This document shows, one piece after another, positions 17,300 through 26,471 of a stretch of DNA of 59,857 nt. The notes under the pieces are model-generated. The model did not search any database and was not told the origin of the DNA. It saw only the letters and a list, made by a program, of their open reading frames with translations. Position 1 is the first letter of the stretch. Each line of letters starts with the position of its first letter. Origin of the DNA: Trueperaceae bacterium (GTDB lineage Bacteria; Deinococcota; Deinococci; Deinococcales; Trueperaceae); contig JAGQHN010000017.1 in the NCBI GenBank assembly GCA_020431825.1, positions 1 through 59,857 on the forward strand. Reading direction: 5' to 3'. The position numbers and the translations under genes are program-made.

Positions 17300-18394
17300 C
17301 TAGGGTATGGCTGCTGGTTTAATATCAGCAACAGATTTGCCTGAGAGGTAGTCGGTTAACCAGTCAACAAGCTTGATGCCATTTTCGGTTTTATTATAAA
17401 GTTCATTGCTGGGAATGATGCAGTGCTGAGAACCCTGCGCCAGATAAGAACTAAAGTTGCTGGTTTGGGACTCGATTTTTGCTATAGAATCCTGCATGAT
17501 TCCTGACCATTGGACTGCGACTTGTTGAGCGTTATCAGGATCAAGCTGACCAGTGATAAGGGCATAAAATTTCACCTGTGTGTTATCGAACAAGGTATGG
17601 TACTGCGCCATACTAAGGTTAGTTTTGTATTTGTTTGCTGTGTTGATGTATGTAGTATTAACAAACTCTGCATTTAAAGGTTTATTAACATTCCAATTCG
17701 CCTGAACAAGCGCGCCAAAGCCATCCGTTGAAGCCCCGACACCACAGTCACCCAGTTGATAAACCTGAGTGTCAGGATAGTTGGCCTTAATGGTTTCCGT
17801 CCAGAATGTAGCGCCGTACGCTCCAGCACTGCATCCGGTTATAAAAACTTCATCGGGGTTTGTAAACGTATCAAATGTCCAGTCCAGGACAGATTTGGCA
17901 TTCACGGCACCTTTGTGCTCTATGGTGTAGGTAACCTGATTTTGGGGATTAACGTACTCTTTTGTGTTATTTCCCATATGTAAGTCACCTGTACAATAAG
18001 GAATATGCACGTGGTACCAGTCTTTCACCGGATTTGCTGAATTGCTATGGTTATAGAGGCCAGCATTTAGGTCTGCTGTCGTGGTGGCTATGGTATCGGC
18101 ATAAAGGGCATTTTCCTCACCTACAGCCTGGTAGCTTGCTAAACAAGTCGCATCATTAAAGCAGGCTCCACCACCTTGAAAGTCAATAACAAGTTTATTT
18201 ACTGTTCCCTTATTTACAAAGTATTTATAGTCAGACCCACTTGCGCAGACTGTACCTGTGTCTCCGTCAAATTCTGACCATTCTCCAGCTGTCAGATTCG
18301 GCAAGGGGAGAGGGGTAGCAGCCTGATTACATGCCGCGAGCGCTAACAGAAAGAGGATGACAATCCCGAGAATAAACTTCGAACGTGTCGTCAT
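17300..18394 (-). CDS. Pectin-acetylesterase/Notum-like lipoprotein hydrolase
   Basis: This 364-aa protein has a lipoprotein signal (LALAAC, Cys22) followed by an alpha/beta-hydrolase of the pectin acetylesterase (PAE/Notum) type. Family hallmarks are DFQGGGACFN, HIPYCTGDLHMG, the nucleophile Ser189 in ITGCSAGAYGA, an acidic residue in GQLDPDN and the C-terminal His in GSQHC. It should remove ester groups (acetyl or acyl) from an extracellular polymer, though the true substrate is uncertain. Unlike nearly all neighbours it contains no CTCGAG site over 1.1 kb, which suggests acquisition by transfer. An intrinsic terminator separates it from the nudix gene. Confidence 0.85.
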   Translation of the reverse strand: MTTRSKFILGIVILFLLALAACNQAATPLPLPNLTAGEWSEFDGDTGTVCASGSDYKYFVNKGTVNKLVIDFQGGGACFNDATCLASYQAVGEENALYADTIATTTADLNAGLYNHSNSANPVKDWYHVHIPYCTGDLHMGNNTKEYVNPQNQVTYTIEHKGAVNAKSVLDWTFDTFTNPDEVFITGCSAGAYGATFWTETIKANYPDTQVYQLGDCGVGASTDGFGALVQANWNVNKPLNAEFVNTTYINTANKYKTNLSMAQYHTLFDNTQVKFYALITGQLDPDNAQQVAVQWSGIMQDSIAKIESQTSNFSSYLAQGSQHCIIPSNELYNKTENGIKLVDWLTDYLSGKSVADIKPAAIP

Positions 18395-18562
18395 TTTGAA
18401 CCTCCTAAATTGTTGCCTGAGACACAGTTTAACGCTTACTGGTTGTCCCTCGAGTCGGCAGATTGCTTACATTCGAGTCATGGTTATCACCACATAATCG
18501 AAGCATGGGGTGGGTGAAGCAACTAAGAAAAAGAGTGCATGGCTTAGCGTTTATGTGGGGGT

Positions 18563-18595
18563 AAAAAACAAAAAGGCAGACCAATTGGCCTGCCT
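18563..18595 (-). terminator. Terminator copied with the Yip1-like fragment
   Basis: On the minus strand AGGCAG and CTGCCT form a stem followed by TTTTTGTTTTTT. The same hairpin with near-identical loop lies after the intact gene at 59501-59530. Confidence 0.8.
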
Positions 18596-18613
18596 CGAGT
18601 GCTTTTAGAAGAC

Positions 18614-18778
18614 TTATCTAAATAGAATTGCCGTAATGATTCCGTTTACAACACCAGCACCGAGTGCAGCCAGTATAAGAACCAAGCAGGTGTTGCCACC
18701 TGCAGGTAGATGCATGCTTGACTCTACCACAAGATAGGTGCAATCAATATTAGTGATAGATTTTGTTCTGACACCCAC
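18614..18778 (-). pseudogene. Truncated duplicate of the Yip1-like membrane protein gene
   Basis: This segment is nearly identical to the 3' part of the gene at the right edge of the window (59549 onward). About 120 bp including the C-terminal membrane helix (LAALGAGVVNGIITAILFR) are almost unchanged, and similarity then fades upstream but stays in frame (ITNIDCTYLVVESSMHLPAGG against IANIYFAYLAVQSSMNLPAGG). The frame could start at GTG 18778 next to AAGGAG, giving 54 aa, so a small expressed protein is possible. Loss of the N-terminal helices argues for a degenerate duplicate. Confidence 0.7.
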
Positions 18779-18798
18779 TCTCCTTTATGAATCTCTGC

Positions 18799-18804
18799 TA
18801 GGCT
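18799..18804 (+). promoter_or_regulatory. Leaderless -10 box
   Basis: TAGGCT lies 6 nt before the GTG start at 18811, and there is no Shine-Dalgarno. Confidence 0.4.
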
Positions 18805-18810
18805 TCTAGT

Positions 18811-19455
18811 GTGCCTGCGCTGCCCATTTTCCCCTTACCTTCAACAGTAGTATTTCCAGGCATGCACATTCCTCTTTATGTATTTGAGGCGCGCTACCGA
18901 AGGCTGGTTAGTTACTGCCTCGAGGAAGGGCTCGAGCACTTTATTATTAGTTTGCACTCCGCCAAAGGATTGGACAATAGCCAACCCTTTTACACTGTTG
19001 GAACGCTGATAAAGATTTTAGACGTCTCAGAAAATCCTGATGGAACCTATGAGCTTATGGGTTATGGGCAGGAAAAATGCCAGATTTCTGTCGTGAAACA
19101 GGAGCGTCACGCCGAACCAGACGGCAATGAGAGAATACTTTATTTTTCTGAAAAGCAAGAACTCCCCTTAAAGCGCGATGACCCCAATGCTGAAGTTCTT
19201 GCAGCCTGGGACGCACTTGAAGGTTTTAAGCGCTACGCGAAAGTCTTTTTCCCAAAAGAGACCTTTTTGAAAATTGATGAACTTGTACCGGAAGATTTAC
19301 TGCTTCAGGCTTCTTTCATTGCCGCTAATATTCGAATTTTGGCGGATGATAGGCAAAGGTTGCTCGAGGCAAGTTCACTGACAAATCGTTTCATGCTGAC
19401 TCAAGCCTTTATGGAAGAACACCTTGCGGCTCATAAACCACCAAAAGATTTATAG
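18811..19455 (+). CDS. Lon N-terminal (LON substrate-binding) domain protein
   Basis: This 214-aa protein consists of a single LON_substr_bdg domain (PALPIFPLPSTVVFPGMHIPL, then FEARYRRLV), without the ATPase or protease parts of Lon. Stand-alone proteins of this family are widespread in bacteria with poorly defined function, perhaps binding misfolded proteins. The start is GTG 18811. It converges on the holB-like gene with a 13-bp gap. Confidence 0.88.
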   Translation: MPALPIFPLPSTVVFPGMHIPLYVFEARYRRLVSYCLEEGLEHFIISLHSAKGLDNSQPFYTVGTLIKILDVSENPDGTYELMGYGQEKCQISVVKQERHAEPDGNERILYFSEKQELPLKRDDPNAEVLAAWDALEGFKRYAKVFFPKETFLKIDELVPEDLLLQASFIAANIRILADDRQRLLEASSLTNRFMLTQAFMEEHLAAHKPPKDL

Positions 19456-19468
19456 GTCGGTTGTGCTC

Positions 19469-20344
19469 TTAAGCTACTTTTAAACAGCTACGTAACTCGA
19501 GTGTCAGAACCAGCATTGCCAGATGACTCGAGCTGTAGCTGCTCAGTGCCTTTTCAAATTCTTCTAGGGCAGCGTTAGCCATGTAGTAACTACTGGGCAC
19601 TTCGGCACTGAGTCTAGCCAGTAAAAGTTCACTGGCATCGGAGCTGGTTTCCCAGCCTTTTTCCAGTGCATCTGCTGCTTCAAAAGCCTCTTCCAGATTG
19701 CCTTTTAAGCCCTTAAGGTAGGACTCGATCAGATCTCCAAGTTCTGTCTCGGTATTTGTCTTACTTTCGCCAAACCGACCCAGCCTTGCCAGTGGAGTGT
19801 CACGGTTCACTAGCTGTCTGTCCGGGGCAAAGGAGACAATAGTACAGCGAGAGGTGAGGGTAGGCAATATTGCCTGTCCTGAAGGCGCAATAAGAATAAT
19901 TTTGGCCCAGCTTGGAGGTTCCTCGAGCGTCTTTAGAAAGGCATTGGCAGCGCTCAGGTTGAGCAGGTGGGCACCGTCTATAACGCCCAATTTTGTTTTG
20001 AAGGTGGGTCTGGACTCGAGCCAGGTAGCCAGGGCAAACTCTGAGGAGCCTTGTCTTGGGACGAGTTGCGAAATTCTGATTTCGGGTCGCCGATTTAAGC
20101 GACCAGTTGTGGTCATCAGGTCAGGGTGAACTTCACGGTAATCGGGGTGCTCATCTTGCGCTATAAGGCGACAGCTTTGACACTGGCCACACGGCTCTTC
20201 ACCAGGGGTTTGACAGTTGAGGAGAGCACAAAACCAGCGAGCTGCCTGACGTCGCCCAACTTTTTCAGGTCCGGTAAACAGTAAGGTATGAGCCGAAATC
20301 TGTCTTAGAAGGCTTTTTGCGCTGCTATGACCCTCGAGTACCAT
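19469..20344 (-). CDS. holB: DNA polymerase III delta-prime-like clamp-loader subunit
   Basis: This 291-aa protein resembles the clamp-loader delta-prime subunit. It has a degenerate P-loop (FTGPEKVGRRQAA, Arg where ATPases have Lys-Thr/Ser), a zinc module with cysteines in CQTPGEEPCGQCQSC, LSAANAFLKTLEEPP (the sensor region characteristic of delta-prime and tau), and SRCTIVSF. Loss of the Walker Lys fits delta-prime, which does not hydrolyse ATP. It acts with tau and delta to load the sliding clamp. The start ATG abuts the stop of the phosphoesterase gene (TAAATG), so the two are cotranscribed and probably coupled. Confidence 0.85.
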   Translation of the reverse strand: MVLEGHSSAKSLLRQISAHTLLFTGPEKVGRRQAARWFCALLNCQTPGEEPCGQCQSCRLIAQDEHPDYREVHPDLMTTTGRLNRRPEIRISQLVPRQGSSEFALATWLESRPTFKTKLGVIDGAHLLNLSAANAFLKTLEEPPSWAKIILIAPSGQAILPTLTSRCTIVSFAPDRQLVNRDTPLARLGRFGESKTNTETELGDLIESYLKGLKGNLEEAFEAADALEKGWETSSDASELLLARLSAEVPSSYYMANAALEEFEKALSSYSSSHLAMLVLTLELRSCLKVA

Positions 20345-21106
20345 TTATTTGCCAACAACAAGGCGCTTGCCTAAAACTTCAGGATAGTTTTGTTCCCGCA
20401 GCAGACGCTGTACCTGAAAGATATCAAACTCCACCCTGAAATGATCAATGCTGCGCAAATCCTCATCAAAAATTGCATAGCTTGCCAGAGCAATCCCGTC
20501 CCTGGGCTGGCCCACCGAACCAGGATTAAAGAAAATTTTGGCTTTTGGCGGCAGTCGGTAGGTCATCTGGGTATTTTTAAAGGGAAGTGTACGCCACATT
20601 TCTCCTTTGGGCGTTTCAACGGAGGCATAAATAATAGGCACATGGGTATGTCCAATAAAGCAAAGATCTCGTTGCATAAAAGCTGCATTGCTCTGAGCAT
20701 TTTGCAGGGTTGACAAGTACTCCCACTGGGCTCTAAGCCCACCGTGCGTCACTTCCCAGGTGTCACAGATGACTCGATCTTTTAGTTCACGTATAAAGAC
20801 CATATTGTCAGGGGTAATTTGACCAGCATGAATTTGAATGACTTCACTCACAATGCTGTCTTCTTTTAGGGCCATGTGGTGAGGTTCCGCCATAAACTTG
20901 ATCAGGAGGTCCTCATGATTACCAATGATGGAGATGATGGGGTTCAGCTCGCGTATTAGCTGCACAACTTCATTGGGCTGTGAATAATAACCAACTGCAT
21001 CCCCTAGAAAAATCACTTTATCCCAACGTTTGGTTTTGGCATGGCGTAAAACTGCCTCGAGCGCAACCGCATTACCGTGAACATCGCTTAAGAGTAAATA
21101 GCGCAT
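20345..21106 (-). CDS. Calcineurin-like metallophosphoesterase
   Basis: This 253-aa protein is of the YfcE/Icc-like class. All metal motifs are visible: SDVHGN (Asp8, His10), LGDAVGYY (Asp36), GNHE (Asn63, His64), VTHGGL and GHTHVP. Two divalent metals would drive phosphodiester or phosphomonoester hydrolysis in the cytoplasm; the substrate is unknown. It is the first gene of a two-gene operon with the holB-like gene and diverges from the PEGA gene across 51 bp. Confidence 0.92.
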   Translation of the reverse strand: MRYLLLSDVHGNAVALEAVLRHAKTKRWDKVIFLGDAVGYYSQPNEVVQLIRELNPIISIIGNHEDLLIKFMAEPHHMALKEDSIVSEVIQIHAGQITPDNMVFIRELKDRVICDTWEVTHGGLRAQWEYLSTLQNAQSNAAFMQRDLCFIGHTHVPIIYASVETPKGEMWRTLPFKNTQMTYRLPPKAKIFFNPGSVGQPRDGIALASYAIFDEDLRSIDHFRVEFDIFQVQRLLREQNYPEVLGKRLVVGK

Positions 21107-21146
21107 CTGATGAATACCATACCACTAGCACCCCCGGTTTGAGGTA

Positions 21147-21152
21147 TATACT
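21147..21152 (+). promoter_or_regulatory. Leaderless -10 box of PEGA gene
   Basis: TATACT lies 5 nt before the GTG at 21158, without a Shine-Dalgarno. Confidence 0.5.
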
Positions 21153-21157
21153 GACAT

Positions 21158-22270
21158 GTGCAAGTGCGGCATTTTACATTTTCCTTTCTGGTTTCCCTAA
21201 TGCTCATGCTTGGAGCAGCATGGGCGCAAATTGCGGTACCCACTTTTGGCATTCGCGGAGACGTAAATGACGTCTTTTTACAGGATTTTATGAACCAGTT
21301 TCGGCGTCAGCTTTCCCTCGAGCTTGGTCTTGAAATCAATAATGCCGAGGTTATTACGCAAGGGGTTGCCGGAAGTTTGCAGGCCGATATGACTTTTCTG
21401 ATTACCGATGTGATGAAGCAGCGTTACGCCATTAGTGGAGAACTAAGTCAGGAAGACCGATTGGGTGGAAAAGCGCCTTATTCTGTGCGCATCCTTATGG
21501 TTGACAATCAGGAGAAGCGGGCTTCAGACATTATTAGTTTGCCTCTGACAGATAGTGCAGTCTCTGAAGTGGTTCGCAACTTAACAGAACAAGTGGCTGC
21601 CTTTATTCAACCAGGGGGTGAACCGAGGCTGGGTACGGCAGGTTTATTTGTTATTAGTGAACCAATTACAGCAGAAGTGTATATAGACGGCGTTCTGGTA
21701 ACGAAAACGCCTTTGCAAAGCGCAATCATGCTCGAGCCTGGCCCCTACGAGGTTGAACTGCGCAAGGAGGGGTTTGTGCCCAGCTCCCGCCTGGTAGTGC
21801 TGGAGGCCCAACGGGAAATGATGGAGCGCTTTACCCTGACACCTATTGTTGGGGGAAGTATACAGGTCAAGAGTCAGCCTGAAGCAAGTGTTTACCTTGA
21901 TGGTAGTCTTAAGGGTAAGACCCCTTTAACCCTTCAGGCGCTTCCCGGAAACCACAGTATGATTCTTGAGCGACCAGGGTTTAAACCAAGCAGTTTTAAT
22001 ATTCGGGTTGAAAATTATCGCGTAAGTCGGGTAGATCAGAAGCTCGAGCCTAATTCAGCCGTGGTTCTCTACTGGACTGCACTGCCCAGTGAGCTTGTAT
22101 TTATCAATGGCGAATTACAAACGCGCGATTATCTGGATAACTTGGGCACCGGGCGTTATCAAATTGATTTGCGCTCAGGGGGCGCTAGGCGTAGTTTTTC
22201 AGTCACTATTGCTATTGAGGGCGCATACCGTATTGATTTTTCTCTTGAGCAAGCCGTCAGGCTCGAGTAA
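21158..22270 (+). CDS. Secreted PEGA-domain protein
   Basis: This 370-aa protein has a signal peptide (FTFSFLVSLMLMLGAAWA), a mixed N-terminal domain (about 25-150), then two clear PEGA repeats (GLFVISEPITAEVYIDG with EPGPYEVELRKEGF, and GSIQVKSQPEASVYLDG with LPGNHSMILERPGF) and a third degenerate unit. PEGA domains are S-layer-associated beta modules thought to act in surface assembly. The start is GTG 21158; the ATG 2 nt earlier is out of frame. A terminator hairpin overlaps its stop codon. A related DUF4384/PEGA protein lies at 30.6 kb. Confidence 0.88.
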   Translation: MQVRHFTFSFLVSLMLMLGAAWAQIAVPTFGIRGDVNDVFLQDFMNQFRRQLSLELGLEINNAEVITQGVAGSLQADMTFLITDVMKQRYAISGELSQEDRLGGKAPYSVRILMVDNQEKRASDIISLPLTDSAVSEVVRNLTEQVAAFIQPGGEPRLGTAGLFVISEPITAEVYIDGVLVTKTPLQSAIMLEPGPYEVELRKEGFVPSSRLVVLEAQREMMERFTLTPIVGGSIQVKSQPEASVYLDGSLKGKTPLTLQALPGNHSMILERPGFKPSSFNIRVENYRVSRVDQKLEPNSAVVLYWTALPSELVFINGELQTRDYLDNLGTGRYQIDLRSGGARRSFSVTIAIEGAYRIDFSLEQAVRLE

Positions 22271-22291
22271 CCCACAAGCAAGTTACTTTTT
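22266..22291 (+). terminator. Terminator overlapping the PEGA stop codon
   Basis: AGTAAC pairs with GTTACT across a 10-nt loop and leads into TTTT. The 5' arm contains the TAA stop. Confidence 0.55.
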
Positions 22292-22326
22292 GACCATTGC
22301 AATGTGAAGGTTACAGGTCGGGTGAG

Positions 22327-23286
22327 CTATCGCAACTCATCTTTGGGTAAGTCAAAGCTATAGGCTAGTTTTACTAGTGCACTAAAATTATCAGCGTTTT
22401 GACTGCCTCCCAGTGAAAATCTGAGCTGACCGTAATCCAGCTCCTTGTCCACAAAGGCCAGTAGCTGGAGGGTCTCACGGTTAAGAGTATAGGGCTCCCA
22501 GGCACCCTTAAGACCGACGGTGCTCTGCTCTTCGGTGAGGTCTTGTTTAAGCTCGAGCCTGACTCCAGGCCAGACACCTGCACTGCCTGCACCCAGCCAG
22601 AGTTCGGCGACCAGGTTTGGCCAATCAGAGCGGTTTACATCGTAGGCAAAGCCCAGAGCGCCGTAACCTCCATCAAATCCTGGAGAGGCGTACACGGCGG
22701 CTTTGATTGCGGCGTCATCTCGGTCGACAAATTTCAGCAAATTGTAAGCAGCCGAGAGTTCTGCAGACACTCCTGAGTCGAGTAAATAGCTAAGCTCGAG
22801 TTCGCCATCCAGAATAGTCGTGCGGTCAAGGCGATAGCGCGCCTGTCCTCCCAGACTAAAACCAAGACCTTCCGTAAAGCTTCGGTAGCTTTCTGTAAGT
22901 GCAGTTTCTAAAGAGAAGACGCTGTAGGGCACGTTGAAACTGGTCAGACTTAGAGAGCCTGCGACCGGACCAATAACGCCACTGCCCGCCAGAGCAATAT
23001 GAAACTGACCCAGGGTGTTTAGTTCGTTTTGTGACAACACAATAACGTTGCCAAGAGGTCCCAGAGAATTGGTATAGCGGGCGCCAAGACCCAGTTCAAG
23101 CGGTCCGCTGATTCCTCCGGCAAGGCGCCCATTTAGCTTAAGCTCCGCAAGATCAATATTCGAGACCAAAACCTCAGGTTCGACAAAGCCACGGGGGTCC
23201 AGACTGGTTGCTACAGTAAAGTTTTGTGCTTTACTCAAAGCCAAGGATAAAAAGCCAATCAGTAAGGCGAAATAAAGCTGTTTCAC
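22327..23286 (-). CDS. Putative outer-membrane beta-barrel protein
   Basis: This 319-aa protein has a Sec signal peptide (LYFALLIGFLSLALSKAQ). The mature part is a series of alternating hydrophobic/polar strands rich in Gly and aromatics (LELGLGARYTNSL, GFSLGGQARYRLD, LVAELWLGAGS, LRFSLGGSQ, ALVKLAYSFDLP), the pattern of a transmembrane beta barrel with about 12-16 strands. It lacks the classical terminal Phe. No family name was recognised. The start is GTG 23286, with a TAAGTT box 6 nt upstream. Confidence 0.65.
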   Translation of the reverse strand: MKQLYFALLIGFLSLALSKAQNFTVATSLDPRGFVEPEVLVSNIDLAELKLNGRLAGGISGPLELGLGARYTNSLGPLGNVIVLSQNELNTLGQFHIALAGSGVIGPVAGSLSLTSFNVPYSVFSLETALTESYRSFTEGLGFSLGGQARYRLDRTTILDGELELSYLLDSGVSAELSAAYNLLKFVDRDDAAIKAAVYASPGFDGGYGALGFAYDVNRSDWPNLVAELWLGAGSAGVWPGVRLELKQDLTEEQSTVGLKGAWEPYTLNRETLQLLAFVDKELDYGQLRFSLGGSQNADNFSALVKLAYSFDLPKDELR

Positions 23287-23587
23287 ACCTACAACTTACC
23301 TCAAAACCTTTGCACTTTGCAGCTAAACTGGACCCTATGCCTGATTTCACCTATTCCGGCATGAAACAGTCCCTTACAGGCTGTCTCCGTGCTGCCCTGA
23401 AAGTTCTGGTTTAAAGGTTTCCTTGTGCAAAATGTGCGCTATAGCACAGCAGCTCGGCGCCTACTTGTTAAGCTTTGGGCTAGAAACAGCGCAACTTAGC
23501 TGTTAAACTTGCCACGATTGTCTTGCTAAGCCTCCTGCTAACAACAGCCTAAAGCAGACACTGTTTGTATGAACCCCTAGGAGACCC
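23287..23587. other. Divergent intergenic region, no gene
   Basis: These 301 bp lie between the barrel gene and glgP. The barrel promoter box is at 23293-23298; no coding frame or hairpin of note was seen. Confidence 0.5.
23293..23298 (-). promoter_or_regulatory. Leaderless -10 box of barrel gene
   Basis: On the minus strand TAAGTT lies 6 nt before the GTG start. Confidence 0.45.
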
Positions 23588-26149
23588 ATGAACATTTTAG
23601 GACGCGTAACCGTACTGCCTAATTTGCCTGTGCCCATTAGTCGTCTTGATGAATTGGCCCATAACCTTTACTGGACCTGGAGTCAGGAAGCAAGGGCTTT
23701 ATTTAGAAATCTCGAGCCCACTATCTGGGAGAGGGTTGGCCATAACCCTGTCCAGCTTCTTAGAGATATCTCTCAAGACAGACTCGAGCAGGCAGCCAAA
23801 GATAAAACTTTTCTTAAAGAATATAAGACGGTGCTTGATAACTTTGATGCTTATCTGGCAGAAACAACCTGGTTTTCAACCTTAAAAGCTAGCCAAGATG
23901 ATGTTTATGCCTATTTCTGCGCTGAATATGGCTGGCATGAAGGCGTGCCTCTTTACTCTGGCGGCTTAGGTGTTCTTGCCGGAGATCACACGAAAGCTGC
24001 GTCAGACCTTGGTGTGCCGCTGGTTGGTATTGGTCTCTGGTATCCCGAAGGTTATTTCCATCAGAGAGTAAACGCGGACGGACAGCAAAATGCTGTCTAT
24101 GTCCGAAAGAGTCCTTATGAATTGCCGCTAAGTCCTGTGCTTGATAAAGAAGGCAAGGAACTGCGGGTCAGTGTCAATCTCACGGGACGAGATGTGCAGC
24201 TGCGGGCATGGCAGGTATGTGTAGGCAGAGTTTCTATCTATTTGCTCGACGTTGACTTGCCGGAAAACAACCAGGAAGATCGTGACATATTAAAACGCCT
24301 CTATGGTGGTGACCAGAGAACCCGAATTTCTCAGGAGATTATTCTGGGTATAGGCGGAGTGCGTCTGCTAAGGCGTCTCGGTGTTGCGCCTACGACCTGG
24401 CATATGAATGAGGGACATAGTGCCTTTATGGCACTCGAGCGTTGCCGTGAACTCGTAGCTGAGGGGCTCAGTTTTGAAGAAGCCAGAGAAGTGGTACGAG
24501 CCAACACTGTTTTTACCGTTCATACCCCGGTCGCAGCCGGAAATGACGCTTTCCCCTTTGATCTGATGAGCCAGTATTTTAGTGGTTTCTGGGGCAGCCT
24601 TGGTTTAAATCAGCAGAGTTTTCTGGACTTAGCCCGTCATGATCTGGGCTGGGGTGCCATGTTTAGTATGCCCGCACTCGCGCTGCGCTTCTCGACCGGT
24701 AGAAACGGTGTGGCTGCTCTGCACGGCGATACCAGTCGCCGAATCTGGAATGACCTGTGGCCTGAAGTGCCTACCGAAGAAGTGCCGATAGGGCATGTAA
24801 CCAATGGCGTTCATTACAATACCTGGGTCGCAGCCGAGATACAGGAACTGGTTTCAAAAGTTCTGCCCAAAGATTGGCGCTCCAATCTTACCGATGAGAG
24901 CATGTGGCAGGGTGTCAAGAATATTGCCAATAAAGAGCTCTGGGAAAATCGCAAAAAACTTAAGCAGCAAAGTGTTAGATTTTTGCGCCGCCGGGTTCTA
25001 CGTCAGTTAACAAGGCATGGGGCTACAGCAACCGCGCAGCATGATACTGATGAACTATTAAGTCCTGAAATCTTAACCATCGGCTTTGCCAGACGCTTTG
25101 CAACCTATAAAAGAGCTACGCTTATCTTTAGCGATTTAGAAAGGCTCGAGCGTCTACTCAACAACCCCAGTCAGCCTGTTCAACTGCTCTTTTCAGGTAA
25201 GGCTCACCCAGCAGATCGGCCCGGTCAGGAACTTATTCAGCAAATTCATATGCTGTCACAGGATGAGCGCTTTAGAGGCAAAATCCTCTTTATTGAAGAC
25301 TATGATATGGCGATTGGTCGCGCCCTCACCAGAGGCGTGGATGTCTGGTTAAACAATCCTCGTCGCCCGCTCGAGGCTTCTGGCACAAGTGGGCAAAAGG
25401 CCGCCATGAATGGGGTTTTGAATCTCAGTATTCTAGATGGCTGGTGGCCCGAAGGCTATAACGGGGTAGACGGCTGGGCCATTGGTACGGAGGCTATGAA
25501 TACCGATGAGCTTCCCCCTGAGCAAAAGGATAACCGCATAGATGACGCGGATGCCGATAGTCTCTATAACTTGCTGGAAAAAGAAGTGGTGCCCCTTTAC
25601 TACAAGCGTGATAAAGCAGGTATACCACAGGAATGGCTCGAGCGCTCCAAAGACGCCATTGCTACCTGTAGCCCCCGGTTTTCCTCGCAGCGTCAGGTAA
25701 AAGATTATGTCAATCAGTACTATGCTCCGGCCTCGAGGCGTAATGAACTTGTAACGAAAAAACAGTTTGCGCTTGCCAGCGACCTGGCTGCCTGGAAGCA
25801 AAAGGTTCAGTCTGGTTGGCATGGAATCTACCTCAATGCTAAAGCCGCCGAGACCAGTCGCAATAAAATGGGGGAACCTCTAAGTTTTGAGGCTGTTTTG
25901 CACCCAAGAGACCTGGCGGATATTGACTTAAGAATCGAAGTTGTCTATAGCCTCGAGGAAGACGGTCTCAAGCATAATATTTATACAGTGGCCATGAAAC
26001 AGGTTGATACTTACCCCGACGGCGCAAGGAAATACGAGGTTGACTTTGTGCCTGAGATTAGCGGTGAACTGGTTTACGGCATTCGGGTTTACCCCTACAA
26101 TAAAAACCTTGTTAGCCCCTTTGATGCTGGAGTAATCCGCTGGGCTTGA
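23588..26149 (+). CDS. glgP: Alpha-glucan phosphorylase (GT35, Thermus type)
   Basis: This 853-aa enzyme releases glucose 1-phosphate from glycogen or maltodextrin. It has the short-form architecture with an N-terminal DUF3417-like segment (PISRLDELAHNLYWTWSQEA) and phosphorylase motifs LYSGGLGVLAGDH, HMNEGHSAF, TIGFARRFATYKRA and the PLP site EASGTSGQKAAMNG, with PLP Lys at residue 604. Length fits the Thermus/archaeal subgroup rather than E. coli GlgP/MalP. It starts at ATG 23588 after AGGAG. A strong terminator follows. Confidence 0.95.
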   Translation: MNILGRVTVLPNLPVPISRLDELAHNLYWTWSQEARALFRNLEPTIWERVGHNPVQLLRDISQDRLEQAAKDKTFLKEYKTVLDNFDAYLAETTWFSTLKASQDDVYAYFCAEYGWHEGVPLYSGGLGVLAGDHTKAASDLGVPLVGIGLWYPEGYFHQRVNADGQQNAVYVRKSPYELPLSPVLDKEGKELRVSVNLTGRDVQLRAWQVCVGRVSIYLLDVDLPENNQEDRDILKRLYGGDQRTRISQEIILGIGGVRLLRRLGVAPTTWHMNEGHSAFMALERCRELVAEGLSFEEAREVVRANTVFTVHTPVAAGNDAFPFDLMSQYFSGFWGSLGLNQQSFLDLARHDLGWGAMFSMPALALRFSTGRNGVAALHGDTSRRIWNDLWPEVPTEEVPIGHVTNGVHYNTWVAAEIQELVSKVLPKDWRSNLTDESMWQGVKNIANKELWENRKKLKQQSVRFLRRRVLRQLTRHGATATAQHDTDELLSPEILTIGFARRFATYKRATLIFSDLERLERLLNNPSQPVQLLFSGKAHPADRPGQELIQQIHMLSQDERFRGKILFIEDYDMAIGRALTRGVDVWLNNPRRPLEASGTSGQKAAMNGVLNLSILDGWWPEGYNGVDGWAIGTEAMNTDELPPEQKDNRIDDADADSLYNLLEKEVVPLYYKRDKAGIPQEWLERSKDAIATCSPRFSSQRQVKDYVNQYYAPASRRNELVTKKQFALASDLAAWKQKVQSGWHGIYLNAKAAETSRNKMGEPLSFEAVLHPRDLADIDLRIEVVYSLEEDGLKHNIYTVAMKQVDTYPDGARKYEVDFVPEISGELVYGIRVYPYNKNLVSPFDAGVIRWA

Positions 26150-26471
26150 GGCTAAACAAAAGGTGATTCATTAGATTTTGTGTATGGCTATCTGTGAACC
26201 CAAGCATTATTTGGGGTAAAAGTGTACAGATACATAAAATGGAAAACTTCAAAAAGAAGGCGCATTCAGCTATCGAATACGCCTTCTTTTTTCCCAATGT
26301 CAAAGGCCAGGGCGATTTTTTCAACAAAAGCGTCCTTGGCAATAGTTGATGAGCGCGAATGTAAGGTAGAGTCGGTCAAGGAGAAGGTAAAAAAGCCTTA
26401 AAGAGTAATGTGGAAGCCATAAAAATATCACGAGTATAAAATCGTGAATTAAATCACTAAAGGAGTATCAT
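26150..26471. other. Intergenic region with glgP terminator
   Basis: It contains the terminator at 26251-26292 and, further on, the promoter region of the oxidoreductase gene. No gene was seen. Confidence 0.5.
26251..26292 (+). terminator. Intrinsic terminator of glgP
   Basis: AAAAAGAAGGCG pairs with CGCCTTCTTTTT across a loop of about 17 nt; the pairing arm ends in six T. Confidence 0.8.

Larger units (their letters stand above)
18395..18810. other. Intergenic region with Yip1-like gene fragment and terminator
   Basis: This region holds the duplicated 3' portion of a Yip1-like gene (18614-18778) and its terminator (18563-18595). The remainder before 18560 shows no coding frame. Confidence 0.6.
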
